The translations under genes were made by a program, and so were the position numbers. From Ramlibacter sp. (lineage in GTDB: Bacteria > Pseudomonadota > Gammaproteobacteria > Burkholderiales > Burkholderiaceae_C): a stretch of DNA of 64,000 nt. Below, piece after piece: positions 53,192-61,805 of this stretch. Each line of letters starts with the position of its first letter. The stretch's first letter is position 1. The notes beneath the pieces are model-generated. The model did no database searches. It was not told where the DNA came from and worked only from the letters and a program-made list of their open reading frames with translations. The stretch spans positions 1 to 64,000 of the forward strand of contig JAUYOG010000066.1 of assembly GCA_030695945.1 (NCBI GenBank). The letters are read 5' to 3'.

Positions 53192-53503
53192 TCAGCGGCG
53201 CGCGATCAGCATGCCGAGCACGACACCGACGCCGGCAGCCATGCCGATGGCGGTCCAGGGGCTCTCGTGCACATACGTGTCGGCGGCCCGCCCGGCATCC
53301 TTCGCCCGTGCAACGGCTGTCTCCTGCAGGTGGCCCAGGTCGGCCTTCGCCTGCTCCATGCGCGACTGCATGCGCATGCGCATCTCGGACGCCTTGTCGC
53401 CGACCTGCCCGGCGGTCAGCTTCAGGAGTTCCTCGGCGTCGGCGACGACCAGGTTCAGGTCGTTCATCAGCTTTTCCTTGTGGGCATGGGTCATTTCAGG
53501 CAT
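53192..53503 (-). CDS. DUF883 family protein (YqjD/ElaB-like)
   Basis: A 103-residue protein with a long amphipathic helix (LNLVVADAEELLKLTAGQVG to about residue 78) and a C-terminal anchor (SPWTAIGMAAGVGVVLGMLI), ending in RR. This is the YqjD type that ties ribosomes to the inner membrane in stationary phase in E. coli. GGAGG lies ahead of the ATG at 53503. First gene of the yqjDEK-like operon. It is a paralogue of the orphan DUF883 gene at 22951. Confidence 0.85.
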   Translation of the reverse strand: MPEMTHAHKEKLMNDLNLVVADAEELLKLTAGQVGDKASEMRMRMQSRMEQAKADLGHLQETAVARAKDAGRAADTYVHESPWTAIGMAAGVGVVLGMLIARR

Positions 53504-53607
53504 GGGGCCTCCGTTGGGTTGCGTCTGCAATGAATACTAGGCAGCGCCAGCCCCACGGGCGGGAAAAGAGACGGTTTCCTGTCGGCGATCAAGGCCGCGC
53601 CGTTCGC

Positions 53608-54363
53608 TCAGTCCCGGACGTCGGCCACCGGGTTGCTGCCGAAGTCGGGCCTCGCCAGCACCGCCAGCACGCGTGCGGCGGCTTCGGCAGGGGAGCTGAG
53701 CATGCCTTTTTCCTTGAGGCCGACGAAGTTGCCGACATCGGGGAACTGGCCGGCGTCGGCGCTTCGCAACTGCACCTGCATGTCGGTGTCGATCACGCCC
53801 GGGGCGAGCGAGCAGACTTTCGCCCCGTTGGGCCGGCCCGCCTCCTCCAACGCGACGCAGCGGGAGAAGTGGTCCATGCCCGCCTTGGCGGCGCAATAAG
53901 CGGCCTGCGACGCCATGGCACGCCGACCCAGGCCGGAGGAGATGTTCAGGACCTTGCGATGCGCTGTCCAGGATTGGGTACCCCTCAGGAAGACGGCCGT
54001 GAGCAGCATCGGCGCTTCCAGGTCCACGCGCAGCACCTCCGCGAGCTCCGGCGCGGGAATGGCCGAAAGCGGCGCCACGCGCGGGAGAAGTCCGGCATTG
54101 TTGATCAAGGTGACCGATGTGAACGATGTCGCATCCTTGCCCGCGAGCCAGCCTTCCAGCCGCAGCGCCGCCACGTCGGCCCGCGCCAGGTCCTGCGGCC
54201 ACTGCTCGCAGCGAACGCCCTTGGCCGTCGCCCGCTGGCCGAGCGAGTCGCTGTGGCTGCGCGACATGCACAGCAGGTCATGGCCGGCGTCGATCAACTG
54301 CTCGGCCATGGCCAGGCCCATGCCGCGCGAAGCGCCGGTGATGATGGTGAGGTGTTGGGTCAT
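53608..54363 (-). CDS. Short-chain dehydrogenase/reductase
   Basis: A 251-residue classical SDR. The cofactor motif is TIITGASRGMGLAMAEQL, the NNAG motif is LINNAGLL, the catalytic Ser lies in VLNISSGLGRRAM and the YxxxK in QAAYCAAKAGMDHF. PGVIDTDMQ follows, as usual. The layout resembles sepiapterin reductase and YueD-like enzymes. The substrate is unknown. Confidence 0.88.
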   Translation of the reverse strand: MTQHLTIITGASRGMGLAMAEQLIDAGHDLLCMSRSHSDSLGQRATAKGVRCEQWPQDLARADVAALRLEGWLAGKDATSFTSVTLINNAGLLPRVAPLSAIPAPELAEVLRVDLEAPMLLTAVFLRGTQSWTAHRKVLNISSGLGRRAMASQAAYCAAKAGMDHFSRCVALEEAGRPNGAKVCSLAPGVIDTDMQVQLRSADAGQFPDVGNFVGLKEKGMLSSPAEAAARVLAVLARPDFGSNPVADVRD

Positions 54364-54387
54364 CCCACCATCGTAGCCGCGCGCGCC

Positions 54388-55011
54388 TCAGGCCGCCACG
54401 ACGATGGGGAAGGACGCGCGCAGGCCGTCGGCGCCGGGGACGAAAGGCACGGTGACCATGGCGCTCGCCTGGTCGTCGAGCCGGCGCCAGATGAAATCGC
54501 GCTCGTTGTGCGGGTCACCTTCGACGTACAGCTGGGTGGTCAGCAGCTCACGGCCGCCGAGCTTGACCTTCACGTGGATGTGCGGCGTGCGCCCGCCGTA
54601 GGCCACCGGCCGGATCGTGCGGAAGCGGTAGCGGCCATCCGCCCCGGTGGCCACGCGGCCAAAACCCTGGAACGCCGGGTCCGCCTTGCCGCCGTCGCCC
54701 GGGTGGTGGTAGTGCCCGCCCTCGTCGCATTGCCAGATCTCCACCTGCGCGCCGGCGACCGGCTTGCCCTGCAGGTCCGTGACGACGCCCTCCACCCACG
54801 ACGGCTGGCCGCGCCGGTAGGCCGCGCTGCCGTTGCGCAGCAGGTCGAAATCGGTGTCCCTGGGCAGGCTGACGGGATAGAAGGGGCCTTCCGTCTGCGA
54901 GGGCGTGTAGCGGCGCGTGGGCGCGGGTTGCGCCCGCGCGCCCGTCCAGATCATGGGCAACGACACCAGCGCGGCGGTGGCCTTGCGCCGGTTGAGCAGG
55001 GAAGGGGGCAT
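54388..55011 (-). CDS. Secreted intradiol ring-cleavage dioxygenase-like protein
   Basis: A 207-residue protein of the intradiol dioxygenase family (protocatechuate 3,4-dioxygenase beta-like). A Tat-like or Sec signal precedes the domain (NRRKATAALVSLPMIWTGAR). The family start YTPSQTEGPFYPVSLPRDTD is followed by VEIWQCDEGGHYHHPGD, where Tyr and His ligands of the Fe(III) site are expected, then GGRTPHIHVKVKLGG with the remaining His pair. Exported intradiol-like enzymes are unusual compared with cytosolic ones, and their substrates are mostly unknown. Confidence 0.85.
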   Translation of the reverse strand: MPPSLLNRRKATAALVSLPMIWTGARAQPAPTRRYTPSQTEGPFYPVSLPRDTDFDLLRNGSAAYRRGQPSWVEGVVTDLQGKPVAGAQVEIWQCDEGGHYHHPGDGGKADPAFQGFGRVATGADGRYRFRTIRPVAYGGRTPHIHVKVKLGGRELLTTQLYVEGDPHNERDFIWRRLDDQASAMVTVPFVPGADGLRASFPIVVAA

Positions 55012-55070
55012 CTCGATCTCCTGGACGTGTCTTGTATCGGAGCCGCGCCGGCGGTGCCGAGTTCCGCGCC

Positions 55071-55742
55071 TCAGAAAGGTGCGGTGCTGGCGAACGCCAG
55101 GGCTTCGCCCGTGACGGGATGGGTCATCCGCAATCCGGTCGCGTGCAACAGCAGCCGGGGCGCGGCTGCCTGGGCCTGGGGCGGCGCGTAGAGTGTGTCG
55201 CCCAGGATGGCGTGCCCCAGGGACTGGAGGTGCACCCGCAGCTGGTGCGACCGGCCGGTCAGGGGCTCGAGTTCGACGCGCGTACTGCCGTCGTCGTGGG
55301 CCAGCACGCGCCAACGCGTCTGGCTGGGTTTGCCCCCCTCGCGGTCCACGATGCGGCGCGGACGGTTCGGCCAGTCGGCGGCCAGGGGCAGGTCGATCAG
55401 GCCCCAGCCGTCCGCGCCTTCCGGAGTCTCCATCCGCCCCGAGACGACGGCCACATAGCGCTTGCCGACCGCCCGCCGGGCGAAAGCGTCACTCAAACGC
55501 CTTTGCATCGCGGCACCGCGCGCCATCAGGAACAGGCCGGATGTGGCCATGTCCAGCCGATGCACCACCAGCGCATCGGCGTAGAGGCGCTGGGCGCGGG
55601 CGGCCAGGCAATCCTGTTTGTCCGCGCCGCGGCCGGGCACGCTGAGCAGGCCCGAGGGTTTGTCGAAGACCAGCAGGTGCTCATCGGCGTGGACGAGCAC
55701 CGGCCCGCCCCCGCCGGCATCCGATAATTTACCGATGAGCAT
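55071..55742 (-). CDS. RluA-family pseudouridine synthase
   Basis: A 223-residue RNA pseudouridine synthase. The active-site motif HRLDMATSG, with the catalytic Asp, follows YADALVV. FDKPSGLLSVPGRG is the N-terminal signature, RYVAVVSG and GRSHQLRVHLQSLGHAILGD the later ones. It isomerises a uridine in rRNA or tRNA. Specificity cannot be inferred. The ATG at 55742 overlaps the start of the divergent DMT gene by 8 bp. A GTG at 55700 (VLVHADEHLL) would avoid the overlap and is a serious alternative. Confidence 0.87.
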   Translation of the reverse strand: MLIGKLSDAGGGGPVLVHADEHLLVFDKPSGLLSVPGRGADKQDCLAARAQRLYADALVVHRLDMATSGLFLMARGAAMQRRLSDAFARRAVGKRYVAVVSGRMETPEGADGWGLIDLPLAADWPNRPRRIVDREGGKPSQTRWRVLAHDDGSTRVELEPLTGRSHQLRVHLQSLGHAILGDTLYAPPQAQAAAPRLLLHATGLRMTHPVTGEALAFASTAPF

Positions 55743-56103
55743 GCTCTCCTCGATCCCTTTCTCGCTGCAGGCCATTTTGCTGCTGGTGGCGTCCAATGTC
55801 TTCATGACCATGGCGTGGTACGGCCACCTGAAGAACCTGGCCACGTCACCCTGGTACATCGCGGCCCTCGTGAGCTGGGGCATCGCGCTGGCCGAGTACA
55901 TGTTCCAGGTGCCCGCCAACCGCATCGGCTTCCAGCAGGCGGGCCTGACGGTGGGCCAGCTGAAGATCATGCAGGAAGTGATCACCCTCATGGTGTTCGT
56001 CCCGTTCGCGGTGCTGTACCTCAAGGAGCCGCTGAAGCTCGATTACGTCTGGGCGGCCCTTTGCATGGTGGGCGCCGTCTATTTCATATTCCGCAACGCC
56101 TGA
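55735..56103 (+). CDS. DMT-family small membrane protein (DUF486)
   Basis: A 122-residue integral membrane protein with four hydrophobic spans, the size and sequence type of DUF486. It reads ILLLVASNVFMTMAWYGHLK and SWGIALAEYMFQVPANRIG, then LKIMQEVITLMVFVPFAVLY and ends YVWAALCMVGAVYFIF. It is a single-repeat relative of drug/metabolite transporters and probably works as a dimer. The substrate is unknown. No clear ribosome-binding site precedes the ATG at 55735. Confidence 0.88.
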   Translation: MSMLSSIPFSLQAILLLVASNVFMTMAWYGHLKNLATSPWYIAALVSWGIALAEYMFQVPANRIGFQQAGLTVGQLKIMQEVITLMVFVPFAVLYLKEPLKLDYVWAALCMVGAVYFIFRNA

Positions 56104-56173
56104 CAAGATGGCCCCCGACGGCGCCAGTTAAACTCGCCGCAACCCCAAACCGATCCCCAACCAGGAGCCAGCA

Positions 56174-56821
56174 ATGCTGTTTGGCAAGCTGCTGCCGCGC
56201 GAAGGCAATTTTTTCGAGTTGTTCAACCAGCACGCCGACCGCATCGTGGAAGCCGGACGGGCGTTCTCGCAGCTGGTGGCCAACTACAACGACGTGCACC
56301 TGCGCGAGCAGTACAACCGCGACGTGGACAACGCCGAGCGCGCGGCCGACCGCGTGACGCATGAAGTCAATCGCATGCTGCACAAGACGTTCATCACGCC
56401 GATCGACCGCGACCAGATCCACAAGCTCATCAACACGATGGACGACGTGTGCGACCTGATCCAGGATTCGGCCGAGACGATGGCGCTGTACGACGTGCGC
56501 CACATGACCGACGAGATCACCCGCCTCACGGACCTGAGCGTCAAGTGCTGCGAACGCGTGAAGGAGGCCGTGTACATGATCGGCAAGCTGGCCGACGGGC
56601 CCACGGCGGAAGCCGCGCTCAAGACCTGCGAGGAGATCGACAAGCTGGAATCGGACGCCGACCGCGTGATGCGCTCGGCCATGAGCAAGCTGTTCCGCGA
56701 GGAGCCTGACGTGCGCGAGGTCATCAAGCTCAAGGCGATCTACGAGCTGCTCGAGACCATCACCGACAAGTGCGAGGACGTCGCCAACGTGATCGAGGGC
56801 ATCATCCTCGAGCATTCCTGA
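56174..56821 (+). CDS. DUF47/PhoU-like phosphate transport accessory protein
   Basis: A 215-residue all-helical protein of the DUF47 (TIGR00153, PhoU-like) family. It begins with LFGKLLPREGNFFELFNQHA and contains EVNRMLHKTFITPIDRDQIH, then EIDKLESDADRVMRSAM and ends VIEGIILEHS. Conserved acidic clusters bind metals in PhoU relatives. It is encoded 16 bp ahead of the Pit transporter and is thought to regulate its activity. Confidence 0.92.
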   Translation: MLFGKLLPREGNFFELFNQHADRIVEAGRAFSQLVANYNDVHLREQYNRDVDNAERAADRVTHEVNRMLHKTFITPIDRDQIHKLINTMDDVCDLIQDSAETMALYDVRHMTDEITRLTDLSVKCCERVKEAVYMIGKLADGPTAEAALKTCEEIDKLESDADRVMRSAMSKLFREEPDVREVIKLKAIYELLETITDKCEDVANVIEGIILEHS

Positions 56822-56837
56822 AAGCGGGACGGAAGGA

Positions 56838-57848
56838 ATGGAAACCGCTCAAGCCGCCCTGTGGGTGGTGATCCTGCTGGTGGCGCTGGCGATCGCGTTC
56901 GACTTCATGAACGGGTTCCACGACGCCGCCAACTCCATCGCGACGGTCGTCTCCACCGGCGTGTTGCGGCCGACCACGGCCGTGGTGTTCGCCGCGGTGT
57001 TCAACCTCATCGCCATCTTCGTTTTCCACCTGAGTGTCGCGGCCACCGTCGGCAAGGGCATCGTCCAGCCGGGCATCGTGGACACGCATGTGGTGTTCGG
57101 CGCCCTGATCGGGGCGATCTTCTGGAACGTTCTTACCTGGTACTACGGCATCCCCAGCAGCTCATCGCATGCGCTGATCGGCGGCATCGTGGGCGCCGTC
57201 ATCGCCAAGTCGGGTGCGGGCGCCCTGATCGGCGCAGGTATCTGGAAGACGGTGCTGTTCATCTTCGTCTCGCCGTTCCTGGGTTTCCTGCTCGGGTCGC
57301 TCATGATGGTGCTGGTGTCGCAGGTGTTCCGGCGCGCGACGCCCTCGAAGGTCGATCGATGGTTCCGGCGCATGCAGCTGGTCTCCGCCGGCGCGTACAG
57401 CCTGGGCCACGGGGGCAACGACGCGCAAAAGACGATCGGCATCATCTGGATGCTGCTGATCGCCACCGGCTATACGGCCGCCGGGGACAAGTCGCCGCCC
57501 AACTGGGTCATCATCACCTGCTACCTTGCCATCGCCATGGGCACGATGTTCGGCGGTTGGCGCATCGTCAAGACCATGGGCCAGAAGATCACCAAGCTGC
57601 GGCCGGTCGGCGGTTTCTGCGCCGAGACGGGCGGGGCGATCACGCTTTTCCTCGCAACGGCACTGGGCATTCCCGTGTCCACCACCCACACCATCACCGG
57701 CGCCATCGTCGGCGTGGGCTCGACGCAGCGCGCCAGCGCTGTGCGTTGGGGCGTGGCCGGCAACATCGTGTGGGCATGGATCTTCACGATCCCGGCCAGC
57801 GCCTTCGTCGCCGCGATCGCGTACTGGGTCAGCCTGCAGATCTTCTGA
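56838..57848 (+). CDS. pit: Low-affinity inorganic phosphate transporter (Pit family)
   Basis: A 336-residue Pit-type permease with about ten membrane helices. The two family signatures are FDFMNGFHDAANSIATVV, with VSTGVL, near the N-terminus and SLGHGGNDAQKTIGIIWMLL in the second half. GIPVSTTHTITGAIVGVG is also typical. It imports metal-phosphate with protons. It is co-transcribed with the DUF47 gene and is followed by a strong bidirectional terminator. Confidence 0.95.
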   Translation: METAQAALWVVILLVALAIAFDFMNGFHDAANSIATVVSTGVLRPTTAVVFAAVFNLIAIFVFHLSVAATVGKGIVQPGIVDTHVVFGALIGAIFWNVLTWYYGIPSSSSHALIGGIVGAVIAKSGAGALIGAGIWKTVLFIFVSPFLGFLLGSLMMVLVSQVFRRATPSKVDRWFRRMQLVSAGAYSLGHGGNDAQKTIGIIWMLLIATGYTAAGDKSPPNWVIITCYLAIAMGTMFGGWRIVKTMGQKITKLRPVGGFCAETGGAITLFLATALGIPVSTTHTITGAIVGVGSTQRASAVRWGVAGNIVWAWIFTIPASAFVAAIAYWVSLQIF

Positions 57849-57891
57849 TTCACTATGAAAACGCTGCGCGTTCGCATAGTGGTCTGATCAG

Positions 57892-57926
57892 ATGAAGAAA
57901 GCCGGAGTGAATCCGGCTTTCTTCAT
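57892..57926. terminator. Bidirectional Rho-independent terminator
   Basis: A perfect 15-bp stem (57892-57906 with 57912-57926) closes a 5-base loop. The stem carries GCCGGA next to the loop and A-rich/T-rich ends (GAAGAAA and TTTCTTC), so it can stop both the phosphate operon and the convergent acetyltransferase transcript. A weaker CACTATG/CATAGTG pair lies just ahead of it (57851-57857 and 57874-57880). Confidence 0.75.
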
Positions 57927-57943
57927 GGGGGGCCGCGCTTCTT

Positions 57944-58486
57944 TCAACTGGTCAGGCAAGGAGGGTTGGGGTGCATGCGCGCCATCGAGAAGCTGTCGAC
58001 GTAGCGGCCGTTCTTCAGCGAGAACGCCTTGTGCCGGCCTTCCTCGACGAAGCCCATGGAGCGATACAGCGCCAGCGCGCGGTCGTTGTCGGCGTGCACG
58101 TACAGCTCCACCCGCAGCACGCCGCCCCAGTTGTCGGCCCAATCGAGCAGCCGCGCGAGCAGCAGGCGCCCCACGCCGCGCCCTTGCCAGGCGGGGGCCA
58201 CGCCGAGCCCCAGGGCGCGCACGTGCATGCGGCGCAGGCCCGTGCCGCTGAGGTGCAGCCCGGCCGAACCGACGATGTCCTCGCCCGCCACCGCCACCAG
58301 CCGGCAGGCGTGCGGCTCGACCTTCTGGTGGTATTCCAGCCGCGAAGCGTTGGGTGCGTCGGGGGTCTGCAGCAGGCCCTCGTACACGCCGGGCTGGCCG
58401 ATCAGGGCCGATATGGCCGCTGCGTCTTCCGGCTCCGCGCTGCGGATCAAGATGGGGTGGGCGTCGGCTTCGTGGGCCTTGTCCAT
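57944..58486 (-). CDS. GNAT-family N-acetyltransferase
   Basis: A 180-residue acetyltransferase. It reads ILIRSAEPEDAAAISALIGQ at the start. The acetyl-CoA motif A is ALGLGVAPAWQGRGVGRLLL, followed by VELYVHADNDRALALYRSMG and GFVEEGRHKAF. This resembles the YhhY subgroup, which acetylates amino acids, but the substrate is not certain. AGGAGA precedes the ATG at 58486. Confidence 0.87.
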   Translation of the reverse strand: MDKAHEADAHPILIRSAEPEDAAAISALIGQPGVYEGLLQTPDAPNASRLEYHQKVEPHACRLVAVAGEDIVGSAGLHLSGTGLRRMHVRALGLGVAPAWQGRGVGRLLLARLLDWADNWGGVLRVELYVHADNDRALALYRSMGFVEEGRHKAFSLKNGRYVDSFSMARMHPNPPCLTS

Positions 58487-58594
58487 GGCAGCTCTCCTGG
58501 TTGGGGATGATGGACGGCCCAATCTAGCGCAGGCGTTTCATGCGCGGCAAATGCCGCGTGTGCATGGAGCGATGCCGTAACCGATGGGCCGGTG

Positions 58595-59041
58595 CTACTG
58601 CGATATCTTCCGTCCTTCCTCGATCTGGTACTCGAAGTAGCGCTGGAAGCTGAAGGCGATGCTGGCCATGAGCACCGTGGTGCCCACCAGCAGGGACAGC
58701 ACCACGGCCGCGATGGTGAACCAGCTGGTGCCCCCGGGGGCCGCTCCCGGGGCCGCCGCGCGGTTGAAGCGCACGTTCCACTTCTCGCGTGTCATGAGGC
58801 CATAGACGATGGCGGTGAGGGCGCACCCGGCGATGGTGAAGCCCAGCAGCGGAATCAGCACCCAGCTCCACTGGTCGTCGACGCCATAGCGCTGCACGCG
58901 CTCGATGCCGTAGATGCCCAGTGCCGTCGGGATCGGCAGAAACCAGCCGAGCAGGTCCGTGAGGCCGTGAAGGTAGAAGCGGTGCAGGCCGAGCGGCCCG
59001 CCCAGGAGGGCCAGCCAGGCCGCGAGTGTCTTGTTTTTCAT
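58595..59041 (-). CDS. TM2-domain-like membrane protein
   Basis: A 148-residue membrane protein. The N-terminal KTLAAWLALLGGPLGLHRFY, with LHGLTDLLGW, is a TM2-type hairpin (G-x-x-GxHRFY motif). Two further spans follow (WVLIPLLGFTIAGCALTAIV and FTIAAVVLSLLVGTTVLMAS). The function is unknown. It overlaps the stop of the upstream acetyltransferase gene by 4 bp. Confidence 0.75.
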   Translation of the reverse strand: MKNKTLAAWLALLGGPLGLHRFYLHGLTDLLGWFLPIPTALGIYGIERVQRYGVDDQWSWVLIPLLGFTIAGCALTAIVYGLMTREKWNVRFNRAAAPGAAPGGTSWFTIAAVVLSLLVGTTVLMASIAFSFQRYFEYQIEEGRKISQ

Positions 59042-59571
59042 GCCGGCTGCGGCTCGGGCGGCGTCGTATCGCCTTCCCCCAGCACTTTTTCCATGAGTAC
59101 GATGTCCAGCCACTTCCCGAATTTCCAGCCGCAGGACTTGAACGTCCCCACCTGCGTGAACCCCGCGGCGCGGTGCACGCCCACGGAGCCGGTGTTGGCC
59201 GAGTCGCCGATCACCGCGATCAGCTTGCGGATGCCCGCGGCCTCGGCCTGCCTCGCCAGCTCGGCCAGCAGCAGCTTGCCCAGGCCCTTGCCGGCCGCCT
59301 CGGGGTGCAGGTAGATCGAGTCCTCGGCCGAGAAGCGGTAGGCCGGCCGTGGCTTGAACCACTGGCAGTAGGCAAAACCCAGCACCTTCCCGCCTTCCTC
59401 GGCCACGAGGTACGGCAGGCCCTTGGCCAGCACGTCGGCCCGGCGCGCCGCCATGTCGGCCTGGGAGGGCGGCTCGGTCTCGAACGTGCCGGTGCCGTGC
59501 AGCACGTGGTGGGCATAGATGGCGGCGATCCGGGGCAGATCGGGGTCGCGGCTGGGTCGGATACTCGTCAT
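59038..59571 (-). CDS. GNAT acetyltransferase, phosphinothricin-acetyltransferase-like
   Basis: A 177-residue acetyltransferase. The opening TSIRPSRDPDLPRIAAIYAH, HHVLHGTGTFETEPPS and YRFSAEDSIYLHPEAAGKGL (motif A) match the PAT/Bar and methionine sulfone acetyltransferase group. The C-terminal VGTFKSCGWKFGKWLDIVLM is also typical. Natural substrates are probably amino-acid analogues. It is divergent from rpsP. The promoter region in between is about 120 bp long. Confidence 0.88.
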   Translation of the reverse strand: MTSIRPSRDPDLPRIAAIYAHHVLHGTGTFETEPPSQADMAARRADVLAKGLPYLVAEEGGKVLGFAYCQWFKPRPAYRFSAEDSIYLHPEAAGKGLGKLLLAELARQAEAAGIRKLIAVIGDSANTGSVGVHRAAGFTQVGTFKSCGWKFGKWLDIVLMEKVLGEGDTTPPEPQPA

Positions 59572-59584
59572 AGGGTGAAAACGT

Positions 59585-59671
59585 TATAATCGCTGGCTCT
59601 ACAGCGTGTCGCTGGCCGGGTGGCCGTAAGCGCGTGTCTCAACGCTGGAAAGTATTTGGGGAAATTTCCCC
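59585..59671 (+). promoter_or_regulatory. rpsP operon promoter element and leader palindrome
   Basis: A perfect -10 hexamer TATAAT lies at 59585-59590. The -35 region is not obvious. About 68 bases further downstream, within the 5' leader, is the perfect 14-bp palindrome GGGGAAATTTCCCC (59658-59671). It ends 19 bases ahead of the rpsP start codon and close to the AAGGA ribosome-binding site, so it could act in control of the ribosomal operon. That role is inference. Confidence 0.5.
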
Positions 59672-59690
59672 TCCCACCCAAGGATAAATC

Positions 59691-59945
59691 ATGGTCGTCA
59701 TTCGACTCTCCCGTGGCGGCGCCAAGGCCCGTCCGTTCTTCAACATCGTCGTGGCCGACAAGCGCACCCGCCGTGATGGCCGCTTCATCGAGCGCATCGG
59801 TTTCTACAACCCGATCGCCAAGGACAACGAGGAAAGCATCCGCCTCGCCCAGGACCGCCTGACGTACTGGCGCGGTGTCGGCGCCGTGCCGTCGCCGACC
59901 GTCGAACGCCTGATCAAGCAAGCCGCGGCCAAGACCCCGGCTTAA
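59691..59945 (+). CDS. rpsP: 30S ribosomal protein S16
   Basis: An 84-residue S16 protein. [39 protein letters not shown] and [20 protein letters not shown] are all canonical. It is an early assembly protein of the small subunit. First gene of rpsP-rimM-trmD-rplS, the standard order in proteobacteria. AAGGAT lies ahead of the ATG. Confidence 0.98.
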   Translation: MVVIRLSRGGAKARPFFNIVVADKRTRRDGRFIERIGFYNPIAKDNEESIRLAQDRLTYWRGVGAVPSPTVERLIKQAAAKTPA

Positions 59946-59950
59946 GAAGG

Positions 59951-60514
59951 ATGGTGGCCGGCCTCGAGCCTGCGGAATTGCCCGCGGACGCCATCGAAGT
60001 CGGTCGCATCGCCGATGCCTGGGGCATCAAGGGCTGGTTCAAGGTCCTGCCCCACAGCGCTTCCCCGGAAGCGCTTTTTTCTTCCAAGCGCTGGTACCTG
60101 CAGCCGTCCGAAAGAGGCGCCAAGACCTTTTCCGGCACGGCGCTGCTGCGCGTGCGCGAAGCCAAGGAACACTCCGACACCATCGTGGCCAGCGCCCACG
60201 ACGTGGACGACCGCGGCGCGGCGGAGGCCCTGAAGGGCGCGCGGATCTTCGTTCCCCGCTCCAGCTTCCCGACGGCCGGCACCGACGAGTACTACTGGGT
60301 GGACCTGATCGGGCTGGAGGTCGTGAATCGCGAGGGCGTTTCGCTGGGAACGGTGCGCGAGTTGCTCTCCACCGGTCCCCAGACCGTGCTGGTCATCGAG
60401 TACTTCGAGGAAGGCAAGGTCCTGGAGCGGATGATCCCGTTCGTCTCGGCGTACGTGGACGGCGTCGATCTCGCCGCCCGGCGCGTCACGGTGGACTGGC
60501 AAACGGATTACTAG
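59951..60514 (+). CDS. rimM: Ribosome maturation factor RimM
   Basis: A 187-residue RimM. The N-terminal domain reads EVGRIADAWGIKGWFKVLPH, and the PRC-barrel part has EYYWVDLIGLEVVNREGVSL and TVRELLSTGPQTVLVIEY, ending MIPFVSAYVDGVDLAARRVT with the terminal W. It assists 16S rRNA 3'-domain assembly with S19. It lies 5 bp behind rpsP. Confidence 0.96.
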   Translation: MVAGLEPAELPADAIEVGRIADAWGIKGWFKVLPHSASPEALFSSKRWYLQPSERGAKTFSGTALLRVREAKEHSDTIVASAHDVDDRGAAEALKGARIFVPRSSFPTAGTDEYYWVDLIGLEVVNREGVSLGTVRELLSTGPQTVLVIEYFEEGKVLERMIPFVSAYVDGVDLAARRVTVDWQTDY

Positions 60515-60545
60515 CGTCAACCCGGGCGGTGCTTAAGATCACGCC

Positions 60546-61292
60546 ATGCGCTTCGACGTCATCACCCTGTTCCCCGAGTTGTTCGCGCCGTTCCTGGTGA
60601 GTGGCGTGACGCGGCGCGCCTACGAGACCAGGCAGGTCGATGTCCGCCTGTGGAACCCGCGCGATTTCGCGGAAGGAAACTACAAGCGCGTGGACGACCG
60701 GCCTTTCGGCGGTGGCCCCGGCATGGTGATGATGCCGGTGCCATTGGCGAAATGCCTGGCCGCGATCAAGGCCGAGAGAGCCGATCCGGCCCCCGTCGTG
60801 CTGTTCTCGCCGGTGGGGGACAGGCTGGACCACGCGGGCGTCGAGCGCTGGTCGGCCGGCCAGGGGGCTGTCCTGGTGTGCGGCCGTTACGAAGGGATCG
60901 ACCAGCGCTTCATCGACCGGCACGTGGATGTGCAGGTCAGCCTGGGGGATTTCGTGCTGTCGGGCGGGGAAATCGCGGCCATGGCCCTCCTGGACGCGGT
61001 GGCCCGCCTGCAACCGGGGGTGCTGGGCGACGAGGACAGCCACCAGTTCGACAGCTTCAACCCCGCGCTGGACGGCCTGCTGGATTGCCCCCACTACACC
61101 CGGCCGGAGGAGTGGGAGGGGCTGGGGGCGCCGGCGGAACTGCTGTCGGGCCACCATGCCCGGATCGAGCGCTGGCGGCGGGACAGGCGGCTGGAAATCA
61201 CCGCCCGGCGCCGGCCGGACCTGATCGACCGGGCCCGGGCGCAGGGGCGATTGACCCCGGCGGACGAGGCGCTGCTGGCCAAGCTCGCCTAA
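60546..61292 (+). CDS. trmD: tRNA (guanine-N1)-methyltransferase TrmD
   Basis: A 248-residue SPOUT-class enzyme that makes m1G37 in t[42 protein letters not shown] and [20 protein letters not shown] (knot and SAM site) are present, as are [20 protein letters not shown] and [12 protein letters not shown] with the catalytic region. Length is standard. It lies 31 bp behind rimM. Confidence 0.97.
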   Translation: MRFDVITLFPELFAPFLVSGVTRRAYETRQVDVRLWNPRDFAEGNYKRVDDRPFGGGPGMVMMPVPLAKCLAAIKAERADPAPVVLFSPVGDRLDHAGVERWSAGQGAVLVCGRYEGIDQRFIDRHVDVQVSLGDFVLSGGEIAAMALLDAVARLQPGVLGDEDSHQFDSFNPALDGLLDCPHYTRPEEWEGLGAPAELLSGHHARIERWRRDRRLEITARRRPDLIDRARAQGRLTPADEALLAKLA

Positions 61293-61341
61293 GTGGTTAT
61301 AATCAAAGGCTTTTCGATCCTCTGCCCGGCCGCGGCAACCC

Positions 61342-61361
61342 CCAATGCCTTCGCGCATTGG
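61342..61361 (+). promoter_or_regulatory. Hairpin in the rplS leader
   Basis: In the 112-bp gap between trmD and rplS a 7-bp stem CCAATGC (61342-61348) pairs with GCATTGG (61355-61361) around CTTCGC. The outer GCGGC (61332-61336) can pair with GCCGC (61361-61365) across a bulge. A TATAAT hexamer lies at 61296-61301, so the gap may hold an rplS promoter and a structured leader. No known riboswitch class fits. Confidence 0.4.
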
Positions 61362-61404
61362 CCGCCGCCCCTAGCGTAGCGCGGGCACGATCCCAGAGGT
61401 AACC

Positions 61405-61785
61405 ATGAATCTGATCCAAACTCTCGAGCAGGAAGAAATTGCCCGCCTGGGCAAGACCATCCCGGCCTTCGCCCCCGGCGACACGGTGATCGTCAGCGTC
61501 AACGTCGTCGAAGGCACCCGCAAGCGCGTGCAGGCCTACGAAGGCGTGGTGATCGCCAAGCGCAACCGCGGCCTCAACAGCGGCTTCACGGTGCGCAAGA
61601 TCTCCAGCGGCGAAGGCGTGGAGCGCACGTTCCAGACCTACAGCCCGCTGATCGCCGGCATCGAAGTCAAGCGCCGCGGCGATGTGCGCCGCGCCAAGCT
61701 GTACTACCTGCGCGACCGCAGCGGCAAGTCGGCCCGCATCAAGGAAAAGCTGGCCCACCGCAACAAGCCTGCCGCCGCCGAATAA
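61405..61785 (+). CDS. rplS: 50S ribosomal protein L19
   Basis: A 126-residue L19. The family sequence is evident: [58 protein letters not shown] and [20 protein letters not shown]. It sits at the subunit interface. Last gene of the ribosomal block. A terminator follows within 25 bp. Confidence 0.98.
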   Translation: MNLIQTLEQEEIARLGKTIPAFAPGDTVIVSVNVVEGTRKRVQAYEGVVIAKRNRGLNSGFTVRKISSGEGVERTFQTYSPLIAGIEVKRRGDVRRAKLYYLRDRSGKSARIKEKLAHRNKPAAAE

Positions 61786-61805
61786 GCGAAAGCGCTCCAC
61801 CGAAG

